A stretch of DNA of 64,000 bases from Brasenia schreberi (lineage: Eukaryota > Streptophyta > Magnoliopsida > Nymphaeales > Cabombaceae), in assembly GCA_036023115.1 (NCBI GenBank), contig JAYKKT010000061.1:18265501-18329500 (forward strand), in the 5' to 3' direction. Position numbers and translations under genes: made by a program. Shown here piece by piece: positions 1 through 10,910 of this stretch (within the stretch, counting starts at the first letter, position 1; every line of letters begins with the position of its first letter). The notes below the pieces were generated by a model. It was not told where the DNA came from and searched no databases. It was given only the letters and a program-made list of their open reading frames with translations.

Positions 1-5
1 TGCCA
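1..5 (-). other. Partial primer-binding site of element E
   Basis: The first five bases are the tail of the tRNA-like PBS string that is complete at 23273-23290 and 36448-36465. A short spacer and an LTR terminus follow, so the body of element E lies to the left of the window. The rest of the PBS is cut off by the window edge. Confidence 0.7.
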
Positions 6-653
6 ATCTCTGTAGACGCGCGAAAAATCCCCGCCTCTTCGCCTCTTTCGGGGCTTGGAGTGGATCTTATCGTGCGTCTAAGGCCTATGTATATAAATAG
101 GGCGTGCCAGCTAGCTTACTTAAGCTAGCGAAGATATATTTAACACTGACTTCTAAACGTGGCGACTGTGAGCAAGTGAGCTCTTGTCGTCGCAGACTTT
201 CTTGCACCGATGCGCAAGGGTCAGTCTGTACGCTTTTGCAAAAAATCGAGTTTTTGGGGAGAAAGTCCACGAAGCGGTTCAAGGTGTCTATTTTGGGTCT
301 TTAAGATGCGATTGCATATTTTTAGATCACGTGGATTTGCACGTGCCTAAGTCTTTTCTTTTATCCCTTTTTGGGTCGCCTAGTTTGTGTGTTATGAACA
401 CTCCACTACATGGGCGAATTCGAGCGGGGCTTGCTTTGATGCAATATGCGTCCTACCTCATGGTATGGCGTAGATGCAATGCAAACTCACGCTACTCCAA
501 AGGGAAAACCCGAAATGTAAAGACAATACTGAAGGGAAATAACAGAAGGGAAATAACCGAAGGTAAATAACCGAAGGGAAATAACCGAAGGGAAAACCGA
601 AGGGAAATATGTATATATCTTATGTATATGAGCCCTTACTCGGGTCTTGCAAA

Positions 654-1250
654 TAAGAGCGAAGGCTCAATGTGGGTGCGTGCTTGAATTGAAAGACTTA
701 CACACACGACATGAAATTAAACCCAAATATAAATTGCAGTATGGCCTTGACTAAGGTCTTGGGAGTAAGAGCGAAGGCTCAATGTGTGTGAGAGTGCTTG
801 AATTGAAGTACTACACACACGACATAAATGAAACCCAAATATAACTGCAATAAGGCCTTTACTAAGGTCTTGGGAGTAAGAGCGAAGGCTCAATGTGTGT
901 GAAAGTGCTTGAATTGAAAGACTTACTCACACGACATGAAATGAAACCCAAATAGTATAGGTCGGCCCTTACTTGGGTCTTTCAAATAAGAGCGAAAGCT
1001 CAATGTGTGTGAGAGTGTTTGAATTGAAAGACTTACTCACACGACAAGAAATGAAACCCAAATAGTATAGGTCGGCCCTTACTTGGGTCTTTCAAATAAG
1101 AGCGAAAGCTCAATGTGTGTGAGAGTGTTTGAATTGAAAGACTTACTCACACGACAAGAAATGAAACCCAAATAGTATAGGTCGTCCCTTACTTGGGTCT
1201 TTCAAATAAGAGCGAAAGCTCAATGTGTGTGAGAGTGCTTGAATTGAAAG
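654..1250 (-). repeat. LTR-internal tandem array, about 110-bp units
   Basis: About six units, each carrying a form of AATAAGAGCGAAGGCTCAAT followed by a GTGTGTGAGAGTGCTTGAAT stretch and an ACACACGACATGAAAT segment. Units start near 654, 766, 878, 987, 1097 and 1207. The last three are nearly identical, a sign of recent unequal exchange. The array lies downstream of the splice donor in element sense, inside the predicted leader intron. Homologous arrays with other copy numbers lie in every LTR of the window. Confidence 0.85.
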
Positions 1251-1930
1251 ACAACGCACCCAACTTAAACAAAACCCTTCGAAAATGAAATATATATATA
1301 CACTTATATATTATGGGCTGATTAGGCCCGTGTGTGTTCAAAATTGTGCACGACTAAGAGAGTGCACGTGTGTGATTGTGCCAAGCCACGTTATTACAAG
1401 CGGGGGGAGACTATGCTCCGTTATTACAACCCCGTATCAAATTGAATTTCAAGCAAGTGTACGACTAAAGACCGAGTTTAGACACTTACGAGTAGCTGGT
1501 CCGTAGAGGTCTTGCTTGAGCGTAGGCTTGGCCTTGAGCTGCAAACGGGAGCTCCGCGAAGGTATGTGATCAAGGGTGCTGGCCGGCTGTAAGTGGGGCG
1601 CGGGATAGACGCCTCGAAGGGGGCCGGTGGCAAGTAGGTGGCGCCTCCAAGTAGGGAGTTTAGAGTGGCTGAACAAGTGGGTATTAGGGTCACTAGGGAA
1701 GTTGGGTACTTAGGGAAACTGGACCTAAGAGGTGAGCTAGTGGGAAGGCCAAATAGGACACCTAGGGGGGTTGGCCGAATGAGAGATGGTGGCTAAGTAG
1801 TGGCCAGCCACTTGGGTTATCCTAGGTTCGGCTGGGCTTAGGTGGTGGCAGCAAAGGGGCTGAGCTGAAGGGAAGATGGGTGGCTAAGAGTGGAGAGGTG
1901 GTAGAGAGGGGCTTTGAGGGAGTTTGGGGT

Positions 1931-1936
1931 ACTTAC
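1931..1936 (-). promoter_or_regulatory. Splice donor in LTR E (GTAAGT)
   Basis: On the minus strand the sequence reads ATTCG then GTAAGT. It lies about 265 bp downstream of the TATA box, and the same donor, as GTAAGT or GTTAGT, occurs at the matching place in every LTR of this type in the window. Function is inferred from position and conservation. Confidence 0.6.
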
Positions 1937-2200
1937 CGAATGGGGAGAAGTGGCGGATGGAGTGGGAGAGTGGCGGGCAGGGGGGCTGTCGGCTGGTTCA
2001 GTTGGGGGAAGATGGTGGCGTCCGGCTGGGGGGCAGTGGTGGTGGACGGAAGAGGGAAGGTGGCGGAGCAGGTGGCGGCCGGTGGAGCAGGTGGAGCTGC
2101 TGGGGAGTGGACACGGCTGGATGAGAGATGGGAGAAGGAGAGGGCCCGGCTGGATGGAAGGGTGGTTCCCACTTGGAAAACCCGCCCACAATGAGGGGGG

Positions 2201-2209
2201 TTTAAATAG
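2201..2209 (-). promoter_or_regulatory. TATA box of LTR E
   Basis: Minus-strand CTATTTAAA followed by a C-run and then GGGCGGGTTTTCC, the same layout as the TATATAAA box in the other LTRs. Solo LTR K has the same variant at 31446-31454. Confidence 0.65.
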
Positions 2210-3441
2210 GGGATGGGTAGGTCGGTTAGGGCTGGGCTGTGGGTAGTGGTTAGGTGGTTTAGGTAGGGTGGTATGTAGATAAGGTGGGTTGGATGGGGTT
2301 GGGCCAGATATTTTAAAACTAGGTGTTTGGATAAATCGTGGGCTAAGGGTGGTTTAGGGGTTTAGGGCTAGGTTAGGTGGTTGGGTTTTAGGGTGAGGTT
2401 TAGTGAGCTAGGTTAGGTGATTAGGCTAGGTTTAGGCTAGGATTAGGGAAATTAATCTAGGTTTAGGGAAGGATTAGGGAAGTGGGTTAGGTGATTAGGT
2501 TGGGATTAGGCCGGGATTAGGGAAGTGGGTTAGGTGATTAGGTTCAGATTAGGGAGGGATTAGGGGTTTAGGCTAGGTTTAGGCATTTTGGGTTAGGTTT
2601 AGGTGAAGGAGCTCCCTTGGCATGGCCCATAGACCTTGATCACCCCATGTTGGTGCAGCCCTAGGTTAGGTTTTAGCTAATTACAAGCTTAAACCCACTC
2701 AATTAGGCTAACCCACATGATTAACCCAAACTTGACACACAAGTCAAGCTTAATACAACACTCTTGATATTTTTCACCCCCACTCTCTCTCATGCCCAAT
2801 ATCCCACGTGAATTTCAAGTGGGCCCCACCTCCATTTATGAGAAGGTGATGTGGGCCATGGATATGGATGTTGGATTGGATCTCTGGATCCAAATCCAAA
2901 TCCAAGTCCACATATGGGTTTGGATTGGAATCTGGATATATATGGTCCAGATGCAATCCAAACTGAACTCTGACTCCTTCGAGCTGGGTTCGAAACGGAC
3001 GATTCGTGCGGGGCCTGACAGCATCAGTACTCCGTCTGCGTTGGGTCTTCGCCAACATGGTCGTCCGCCTCCGTTTCTGCCTTCCGGAGATGACTTTAAA
3101 TGATATTTTGGTAAGAACAGGGTCTTGGACGTTCGAGATCCTGGGGTGTGAATCAGATACAAGAGTTGCTGCGCCGGGCTCGACAGGTGCTCCGGTTCCG
3201 GGCTCTTCTTGGCTCTCCTGGTCCTGTCTTGATCGGGCCAAGCCACTTCGGGGTTTCAAAACATGTTTTAAAAGGGTTTTCAAAAGCCATATCGTATGTT
3301 TTTGAAAGATATAGTTTAAAACATATGTACAGGGTTGTTTGGAAGGCTCCTGGGTTTCCAAACTCAAAATGGCCCCTTTGGGGCTGCTTGTATAAAACCA
3401 GATTCGTTTAAGAAATTCGTGGGATTTCGGGGTGTTTACAG

Positions 3442-3447
3442 GTTAGT
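3442..3447 (+). promoter_or_regulatory. Splice donor in LTR X (GTTAGT)
   Basis: Homologous to the donor at 20662-20667 in B's 3' LTR. Element E inserted one base upstream, so any exon 1 of X is now separated from this donor. Confidence 0.4.
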
Positions 3448-4332
3448 ACCCCATACTCCACCTTACTTCTTCTCCACTCCCTCTCCACTCTCAGCCACCC
3501 ACCATACCACCACCTTACCCTAATACCAGCCACTTGCCGCCACCACTTCCATTCGGCCAGGCCTTAGCCACCCCAACTACCCGCCACTACCTAGACACCC
3601 TAGCTACACCCGACCACTCCATTTAACCCCCTAAGACCTGCCCATATTACCTCATCACATCCACCACCACCTTACCCCATACCCTAGCTAGCTTCCTTCC
3701 CATCCTCCACCCATCACCACCCTAGCAGCCCGCCACCACCAAGTCTCCCTAGCAGTCGGCCACTCCAACCGACTGTCACCTATCCCTTCGGCCAGCCACC
3801 CGCCAACCTTAGGTACTCCATTAGACACCCTCTTAGGCTTCCCTTAGTGCCATACTCCCTAACCATATACCCTCCCTTAGTAACCCCACGTAGTCACCTT
3901 AGCCCCATACACAAAACCAGCCCTTTGCTAGGCAGCCGGCCATCTTCAAGGCGCCTCTCCCGCGCACCCAAGACATCCGGCCAGCACCTCCCCTTGCCGT
4001 TCAACTTCGCGGAGCTCCCTCTTGCAGCCCAAGGCGAAGGCCAAGCCCACGCTCAAGCAAGGCATATTCGGACCAGCTATTAGTAAGTGCCTAACTCGGT
4101 CTTTAGTTGTATACTTGCTTGAGATTCAATTCGATACGGGGTTGTAATAACGGAGCATAGTCTCCTCCCGCTTGTAATAACGTGGCTTGGCACACCCACA
4201 CACACGTGCACTCTCTTAGTTGTGTAAGATTTTGAACACACACGGGCCTAATCAGCCCCTAATACGTAAATATATATATATATATATATTTTAACTTACG
4301 TAGGGTTTTGCTTGAGTTGAGTGTGTTGTCTT

Positions 4333-4705
4333 TCCATTCAAGCACTCACACACATTGAGCCTTCGCTCTTATTTGAAAGACCCAAGTAAGGGCCGTACTA
4401 TACTACTTGGGTTTTCATTTCATGTCGTGTGTGTAAGTCTTTCAATTCAAGCACTCACACACATTGAGCTATCGCTCTTATTTGAAAGACCCAAGTAAGG
4501 GCCGTGTTATACTATTTGGGTTTAATTTCATGTTGTGTGCGTAGTACTTCAATTCAAGCACTCACACACATTGATCTTTCGCTCTTATCCCCAAGACCTT
4601 AATCAAGGCCATATTGCAAGTTATATTTGGGTTTTATTTCATGTCGTGTGTGTAAGTCTTTCAATTCAAGCGCGCACCCACATTGAGCCTTCGCTCTTAT
4701 TTGCA
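4333..4705 (+). repeat. LTR-internal tandem array in X
   Basis: Four copies of the family's 110-bp unit (TTGAGCCTTCGCTCTTAT type), the same unit as at 654-1250 but on the opposite strand. Confidence 0.8.
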
Positions 4706-5322
4706 AGACCCAAGTAAGGGCCCATATACATACCTTATATACATATCTCCCTTCGGCATTTACATTGCAAGTCATTTCCCTTCGGTCATTTCCCTTCGGT
4801 TATTTCCCTTCGGCATTGTCTTTACATTCGGGTTTTCCCTTTGGAGTAGCGTGAGTTTGCATTGCATCTACGCCATACCACGAGGTAGGACGCATATTCC
4901 ATCAAAGCAAGCCCCGCTCAAATTCGCCCATGTAGTGGAGTGTTCATAACACACAAACTAGGTGGCCCATAAAGGGATAAAAAGAAAGACTTCGGCACGT
5001 GCAAATCCACGTGATCTAAAATCTGCAATCGCATATAAAAAGCCCGAATCAAAACACCTCGAACCGCTTCATAGGCTTTTTCTATCCCAAAACTCGATTT
5101 TTAAAGCGTATAGACTGACCCTTGCGCATCAGTGCAAGAAGGTCTCGATGACAAGAGCTCACTTGCTCACAGTCGCCACGTTAGAAGTCAGCTTAATATA
5201 TATCTTCGCTAGCTTAGGTAAGCTAGCTGGCACACCCTGTTTAGACAAATAGGCCTTAGATGCCAGAGAGGATCCGCTCCAGGCCCTGAGAAGCTAGAGG
5301 CGGGGATTTTCCTGCGTCTACA

Positions 5323-6730
5323 AGAGGACAATGGCATCGTCGATGCCCTCTCCTCCTTGGGTTTAGCCCTAAAGGTCGATCCCATTTCAGGGACCAGATC
5401 TTTAGAAATCTGGCATGCGCCCAACCCATCCACACACGATCTGGATATTTGCCAAAATAACCTAGACTCTATTGAAAAACCCTGGTTTTATGACATCAAA
5501 CAATTTCTAGAAAATGGGGGATTCACCGAGGATGCCACATCCAAAGATAAGGCATTCATTCGTAAGATTTAGATCCGATACACCATTCTGGGTGGGGTTT
5601 TATACAAAAAAAGTTTTACCGGCATTCTGCTTAGGTGTATCGACCTAGAGGAGGCTAGGGTAGTGATGCATGAATTCCACGATGGAGAATGTGGAGGCCA
5701 TGTCAATGCCAATATGATGGCAATGAAAATACTTAGAGGGGGCTATTTTTGGTCCACCCTTAAAAAGGATTGCCACGATCATGTTAGGAAGTGTCATCCA
5801 TGTCAAGTGCATGGGCACGCCATTCATATCCCATCATCTACATTGCATTCCGTGGTCAGCCCCTGACCATTTACCATGTGGGCGTTTGACATCATAGGCC
5901 CAATATTTCCAAAAGCCTCGAATAGGCATCGATTTATTTTAGCAGCCACGGAGTATTTCTCCAAGTGGGTGGAAGCCATTTCCCTAACCAACGTGCTGGG
6001 GCAACATGTGGTGGCTTTCATCCGGAGGAATATCTTAGCTCGATTTGGGGTTCCACGAGACCTTGTGTCTGATAATGACACCCCATTCAAGAACGAGTGG
6101 ATGGTTAAGTTGTGCAACACGTATGGCATAACTCACCACTTCTCTTCGCCCTACTACCCTCAAGGCAACGGCCAAGCCGAAGCCACAAACAAGACTCTCA
6201 TTAGTATAATTGAGAAGACTTTAGAGAAGGGTAGGACGTGGCACGAGAAGCTGGATGAAGCCTTATGGGCTTATAGGACTTCCATCCGGACTCCCACGAA
6301 TGCCACACCATTCGAATTGGTCTATGGCACAAACGCCATTCTTCCCATTCATACTCAACTACATTCATTCCATACATCCATTGCACTCGACCTCCCCCTA
6401 GAGACGCTTCAGCATGCTAGGGTGGTCGAACTAGATTTGCTAGATCAGAGGCGACTCCTTGCCATGGATCATGCTCGTGCATACTGGCAAAGGATAGCCC
6501 GACATTATGGCAAACACATGAGACCTCGCCACTTTGAAGTGGGAGATCTAGTCTTAAAAACCATCCATTATCGTGGCCCACATCCACTCGGAAAGTGGCG
6601 CCCCAAGTGGGATGGACCCTATGTTGTACGAGCAACCACCACGAACAATTCGTATTGGTTGATCGATGTAGAAGGTAGGAATTTAACAGATCCTATCAAT
6701 ATTCAATACTTAAAGAAGTATCATGTGTAG
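5323..6730 (+). pseudogene. Integrase fragment of B' (broken)
   Basis: Near-identical copy of B's integrase (16602-18009), collinear without indels at an offset of 11279 bases. It encodes the end of the second RNase H, the integrase HHCC finger, the catalytic core and the C-terminal chromatin-side region, ending LKKYHV then stop. Two stops break it relative to B: TAG at 5570-5572 (B has TTG) and TGA in the CCC-TGA-CCA stretch near 5864 (B has TGG). In the core, the G after the second catalytic D (SDNGTP in B) is D here. The upstream gag, protease and RT are absent because LTR X lies at 5322. Probably an older element interrupted by X, not a working gene. The longest open piece is 5876-6730. 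Confidence 0.85.
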
Positions 6731-7836
6731 GATTTGTATTAAATTCCAGTTTTCGAAAATTTTAGGGATAGCTGCCCTGAGACATGAGAATAAGGTGCAA
6801 AGGCAAAGTCGTGTGACCTTGAGTGAGAGAATTCGCACTTGTGAAAGAGTGGTCTCTAAAATCGTGGTTACATTTCAAAATCCTTCTTCTTACAAAGAAA
6901 GGCCTAGTTCAACATAGCAAGATACTTGCAAGTAGTACGTGCTATTTCTAAATAGGTTGATCTGGAATTAATCGAGTGTAGGCTTGGGATAAGTCCTCCC
7001 CTCTTCTCTTCTACTTCCAAAAGGAAAAACACGGCCCAAACAAAGGGAAGTTCCCATTCAAAAGGCTCTTTCCAAAAGAAAGACACCAGAATTCAAAAGA
7101 AAAATCAATTCTCTTGTGAAAAAGAGGGACTAAAGAAAAAATACTCCCAAAGGGAGACCCTCTATGAAAAAAAGGAAAAAGAGGCCAAAAAGCTCAAAAA
7201 TAACAGTTTTCCGCCTTCTGTGCCTCAAACCACGGGACGCTTCAGAAGGGACTGTGGTATCTCTTTCCCATCCCTGGCTTATCCCAAGCTAAAGCATGGA
7301 TTCATTTCGAGGAATCCTAAAGTAAAAATAGGATTTACTTACTTGAATTTCATCTTGTTTGAGAATTCGACGTTTCGAGTAAGGCGTAGGAATTTGAAAT
7401 ATGCCTTGTTTTCTTATAAAACCTCCACTAGATAAGCGAGTGTTAAGACTCAAACAAGGGCAAACACGAAGAGCTCAAGATCCTTAGGATCGAGACTCAA
7501 GACAGTTGTCCCTTTTGTAAATAGTTTTGTAAATAAATTTTGAAAAAATCAAACATTGAACAGCATAGAATTTGCTCACTTGGAGCAGCAGGCCTTGTAA
7601 GTCTCTAGAGTTCGACCACATCTGGTCTCTGGGAGGTCGCCACTCTTGGTACCACACCCATGTCATGCATATGCATTCCACGCATGGCACTTGCATAAAC
7701 ATGATCCCATTTAGGACCAGATTCCATAACGGATCCCTTTGGCATGATATCTCCTCCTACCAGAGTTTGTAAATTGAGATTTTGCTAAAAATTGGGACGA
7801 TCCCATATTCTTCGTGGCTAGATCTAGAGAGACATT
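6731..7836 (+). other. 3' UTR of B', polypurine tract missing
   Basis: Non-coding tail after integrase, very similar to 18010-19117 of B. It holds the conserved inverted repeat at about 7226-7256 and purine-rich AAAGAAAAA/CAAAGGGAGA stretches. Compared with B it stops at GACATT and lacks the last 65 bp (19118-19182 in B), which hold the hairpin and the polypurine tract. The next base is the TG of the LTR. Confidence 0.75.
7226..7256 (+). other. Conserved 3' UTR inverted repeat (B')
   Basis: ACCACGG at the left pairs with CTGTGGT at the right (one G-U pair in RNA), and between them CTTCAGAAG is itself nearly palindromic. The same block lies at 18517-18536 in B, 33029-33058 in A and 48625-48655 in C. 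Confidence 0.6.
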
Positions 7837-8324
7837 TGTAAACACCCCGAAATCCCACGAATTTCTCAAACCCATCTGGTTTTGTAAAAGCAGCCCCAAA
7901 GGGCTATTTTGAGTCTGGAAACCCAGGAGCCTTCCAGACAACCCTGTATATATGTTTTAAACTTTATATTTCAAAAATACATGATATGGCTTTTGAAAAC
8001 CCTTTTAAAACATGTTTTGGAAACCCCGAAGCAGCTTGTCCTAATCCAAACAGGACCAGGAGAGCTAAGGAGAGCCTGGAACCGGAGCACATGTCGAGCC
8101 CGGCACAGCAACTCTCATATCAAATCCACACCCCCAGGATCTCGAACGTCCAAGACCCTGTTATCATCGAAACATTGTTTGAAGTCATCTCCGAAAGGCG
8201 AAAATAGAGGCGGACGATCATGTTGGCGAAGACCCAACGCAGACGGAGCACTGATGCTGTCAGGCCCCGCACAAACCGTCCGTTTTGAACACAGCTCGAA
8301 GGAGTCAGAGTTCAGTTTGGATCG

Positions 8325-8412
8325 GATCTGGACCATATATATCCAGATCCCAATCCAAACCCATGTATGGACTTGGATTTGGATTTGGATTCAAAAATCC
8401 AATCCAATATCC
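8325..8412 (+). repeat. GGATTT/AATCCA hexamer block
   Basis: Runs of TGGATT flanked by AATCCA and GATCC in opposite sense, so the block can fold on itself. It is present in all LTRs with an intact U3 (for example 2876-2960, 19660-19755, 26010-26100, 32110-32200, 42040-42130, 56740-56830, 60140-60235, 62815-62895) and is expanded in element A (28497-28760). Confidence 0.7.
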
Positions 8413-8689
8413 ATATCCATGGCCCACATCACCTTCTCATAAATGGAGGTGGGGCCCACTTGAATTTCACCTGGGATTATGGGCATGAGAGAGAGTGGGG
8501 GTGGATAAGATCAAGTGTGGTTGTAATTAAGCTTGACTTGTGTGTCAAGTTTGGGGTTAATCATGTGGGTTAGCCTAATTGAGTGGGTTTAAGCTTGTAA
8601 TTAGCCAAAACCCAACCTAGGGCTGCACCAAAATGATGTGGTTAAGGTCTATGGGCCATGCAAAGGGAGCTCCTTCACCTAAACCCAAC

Positions 8690-9000
8690 CAAAAATACCT
8701 AATCCTAGCCTTCCACCCTAATCCGCCCCTAATTTGAGCCTAATCACCTAACCTACTTCCCTAATCCCAACCTAATCACCTAACCCACTTCCCTAATCCT
8801 TCCCTAAACCTAGGTTAATTTTCCTAAACCTAGCCTAATCCTAGCTCACTAAACCTCACCCTAGAACCAACCCACCTAACCAAACCCTAAACCCCTAAAC
8901 CACCCTTAGCCCACAACCTACCCAAACCACTTGTATTTAAAATATCTGGCCCTACCCCTTTCCAACCCACCTTATTATCATACCACCCTACCTAAACCAC
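8690..9000 (+). repeat. CCTAA-rich tract upstream of TATA
   Basis: Degenerate repeats of CCTAATC, CCTAACC and CCCTAAACC, close to but not a true plant telomere array (CCCTAAA). Copies occupy the same place in the other LTRs: 2260-2620, 20030-20290, 25385-25740, 31480-31850, 41400-41790, 56090-56480, 59500-59890, 61900-62190 and 63170-63440. A U3 low-complexity segment; strand bias is complete within each copy. Confidence 0.75.
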
Positions 9001-9044
9001 CTAACCACTACCCCAAACCCAGCCCTAACCGACCTAACCCAGCC

Positions 9045-9053
9045 CTATATAAA
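9045..9053 (+). promoter_or_regulatory. TATA box of B (CTATATAAA)
   Basis: A classic TATA box in the middle of the LTR, followed at once by a C-run and GGGCGGGTTTTC. The same box lies at 20430-20438, 25350-25357 (minus), 41360-41367 (minus), 59482-59490 (minus) and 63578-63586. Transcription would start near 9075-9085, which defines U3/R. Confidence 0.75.
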
Positions 9054-9291
9054 CCCTCCCCCTTGGGGGCGGGTTTCATCATCTAGAGCCCACACATTCC
9101 CAACCGGGTCCTCCACATCCCCAAGCTCAGCCGAATTCCACCTGCTCCATCTGCTCCACCTGCTCCACATCCCACCACCACCTGCTCCACATCCCACCAC
9201 CACCAACACCACTACCTTTGAGCCGAACGCCACCACCACCGCCACCATCATCCGGCTGATTCCCTTCCACCCGCCACCATTTCTTCACCCG

Positions 9292-9297
9292 GTAAGT
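9292..9297 (+). promoter_or_regulatory. Splice donor in LTR of B (GTAAGT)
   Basis: ACCCG then GTAAGT, a full consensus donor about 210 bp after the predicted start site. Paired with the acceptor at 11588-11589 it would remove 9292-11589, that is the rest of the LTR, the PBS and the leader, leaving a short 5' exon in front of gag. Genomic RNA used as template must escape this splicing. Confidence 0.6.
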
Positions 9298-10186
9298 CCC
9301 CTACATCCTACCTTACTACTTCTTCACTCCCTCTCCACTCTCAGCCACCTAATCCACTCCCCTATCACCCTAACACCAGCCCTTCCACTTGCTGCCACCC
9401 TTCTCATTCAGCCGAACCCATAGCACCCTAACTACCCGCCACCACCTAGACCTTTTAGCTCCACTCGGCCACCCTATCCGACTCCCTAAAACCTGCCCAT
9501 ATCATCCCAATACACCTACTACAACCACTACCACCTGGCCCCATATCCTAGCTAGCTCCCCTACCTTACATCACTCCTAGCCACTCCAACTACCCGCCAC
9601 CACTAAGTCCTCCTAGTCGGCCACTCCAACCGACTATAATTTCACTCGGCCACCCTAGCAACCCGCCAACCCTAGGTGATTCGTTAGACCTTCCCTTAGG
9701 TTCACCCGTTGCACAACCTACCTTAAAACTAAACCCTATCCTTAGTGGCCCTACTTAGGCCCTTTAGCCCAACACGCCAAAAAGAACCAGTCTCTAGTAG
9801 CCGGCCACCTTCAAGGCACCTTTTCCGTGCACCAAGAACATCCGGCCAGCACCTCCCCTTGTCGTTCAACCTCGCGGAGCTCCCTTTTGTAGCCCAAGGT
9901 GAAGGCCAAGCCCACGCTCAAGCAAGGCACCTTCGGACCAGCTATTAGTAAGTGCCTAACTCGATCTTTAGTTGTATACTTGCTTGAGATTCAATTCGAT
10001 ACGGGGTTGTAATAATGGAGCATAGTCTTCCCCCGCTTGTAATAACGTGGTTTGGCACACCCACACACGTGCACTCTCTTAGTTGCGCACAATTTTGAAC
10101 ACACACGGGCCTAATCAGCCCCTAATACATAAATATATACATATACTTTAATTTTGTAGGGTTTTGCTTAAGTTGAGTGTGTTGTC

Positions 10187-10910
10187 TTTCAATTCAAGCA
10201 CTCACACACATTGAGCCTTCGCTCTTATTTGAAAGACCCAAGTAAGGGCCGACCTATACTATTTGGGTTTTCATTTCATGTCGTGTGTGTAAGTCTTTCA
10301 ATTCAAGCACTCACACACATTGAGCCTTCGCTCTTATTTGAAAGACCCAAGTAAGGGCCGACCTATACTATTTGGGTTTTCATTTCATGTCGTGTGTGTA
10401 AGTCTTTCAATTCAAGCACTCACACACATTGAGCCTTCGCTCTTATTTGAAAGACCCAAGTAATGGCCGACCTATACTATTTGGGTTTTCATTTCATGTC
10501 GTGTGTGTAAGTCTTTCAATTCAAGCACTCACACACATTGAGCCTTTGCTCTTATTTAAAAGACCCAAGTAAGGGCCGTGTTATACTATTTGGGTTTAAT
10601 TTCATGTTGTGTGCGTAGTACTTCAATTCAAGCACTCACACACATTGAGCTTTCGCTCTTATTCCCAAGAACTTAATCAAGGCCATACTGCAAGTTATAT
10701 TTGGGTTTAATTTCATGTTGTGTGCGTAGTACTTCAATTCAAGCACTCACACACATTGAGCTTTCGCTCTTATTCCCAAGACCTTAATCAAGGTCATACT
10801 GCAAGTTATATTTGGGTTTAATTTCATGTCGTGTGTGTAAGTCTTTTAATTCAAGCACGCACCCACATTGAGCCTTCGCTCTTATTTGCAAGACCCGAGT
10901 AAGGGCCCAT
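10187..10910 (+). repeat. LTR-internal tandem array, seven units
   Basis: Seven units of about 110 bp with TTGAGCCTTCGCTCTTATTT cores near 10215, 10319, 10429, 10539, 10645, 10757 and 10868. This is the longest array of the family in the window. The first three units are almost identical. Confidence 0.85.

Larger units (their letters stand above)
11..3440 (-). repeat. 5' LTR of minus-strand element E
   Basis: On the plus strand it begins TGTAGACGCG and ends GGTGTTTACA, so in element sense it runs TGTAAACACC...GTCTACA with TG/CA ends, 3430 bp. The PBS tail abuts its left end, which makes it the 5' LTR of an element running leftward out of the window. Order in element sense: U3 with a GGATTT-rich block (about 2876-2960), a CCTAA-rich tract (about 2260-2620), a TATA box (2201-2209), a splice donor GTAAGT (1936-1931), and an array of about 110-bp units (about 654-1250). 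It is almost the same subfamily as solo LTR K (29387-32681), including the unusual CTATTTAAA box. It is inserted in LTR X; the right-hand target duplication should be GGTTA (3441-3445), but the left copy is outside the window. Confidence 0.88.
3441..5322 (+). repeat. Plus-strand LTR X, 3' part
   Basis: Begins at GGTTAGTACC, a point that is mid-LTR in intact copies (compare 20661 onward), and ends exactly at an LTR terminus, GCGTCTACA, at 5322. E interrupts it at 3440/3441, so X's U3 half and TATA box should lie left of E, outside the window. It retains a C-rich leader, a CA-repeat array (about 4333-4705) and the AT-rich stretch at about 4262-4292. The right end abuts the RNase H-integrase junction of B' at a precise LTR end, which suggests X integrated into B'. 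The expected target duplication would be AGAGG at 5323-5327; its partner is not visible. Confidence 0.75.

Noticed and set aside
1838..2246. Pro/Ser-rich and Gly/Trp-rich frames near LTR leaders
   Set aside because: Arise from the CCACC/GGTGG leader repeats; frames on both strands, not conserved.
2260..2620. Interstitial telomere array
   Set aside because: Too degenerate, and found at one fixed place in every LTR, so it is an LTR component, not a chromosome end or fusion.
2774..3367. A 197-codon minus-strand frame in LTR E, with partners in K, B, D, I and J
   Set aside because: Lies in U3, two or three frames are open at once, and the readable frame changes between copies through indels not divisible by three. 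Low stop density comes from the GGATTT repeats.
4262..4292. AT dinucleotide run as a promoter
   Set aside because: Simple repeat inside the LTR, with no fixed spacing to other elements; the real TATA box lies elsewhere.
5323..7836. B' as a simple internal-deletion derivative of B
   Set aside because: The join is at an exact LTR end, which is better explained by integration of X, though the left side is not visible.
10187..10910. CRISPR-like regular repeat
   Set aside because: The whole 110-bp unit repeats with no unique spacers, and the setting is a plant LTR.
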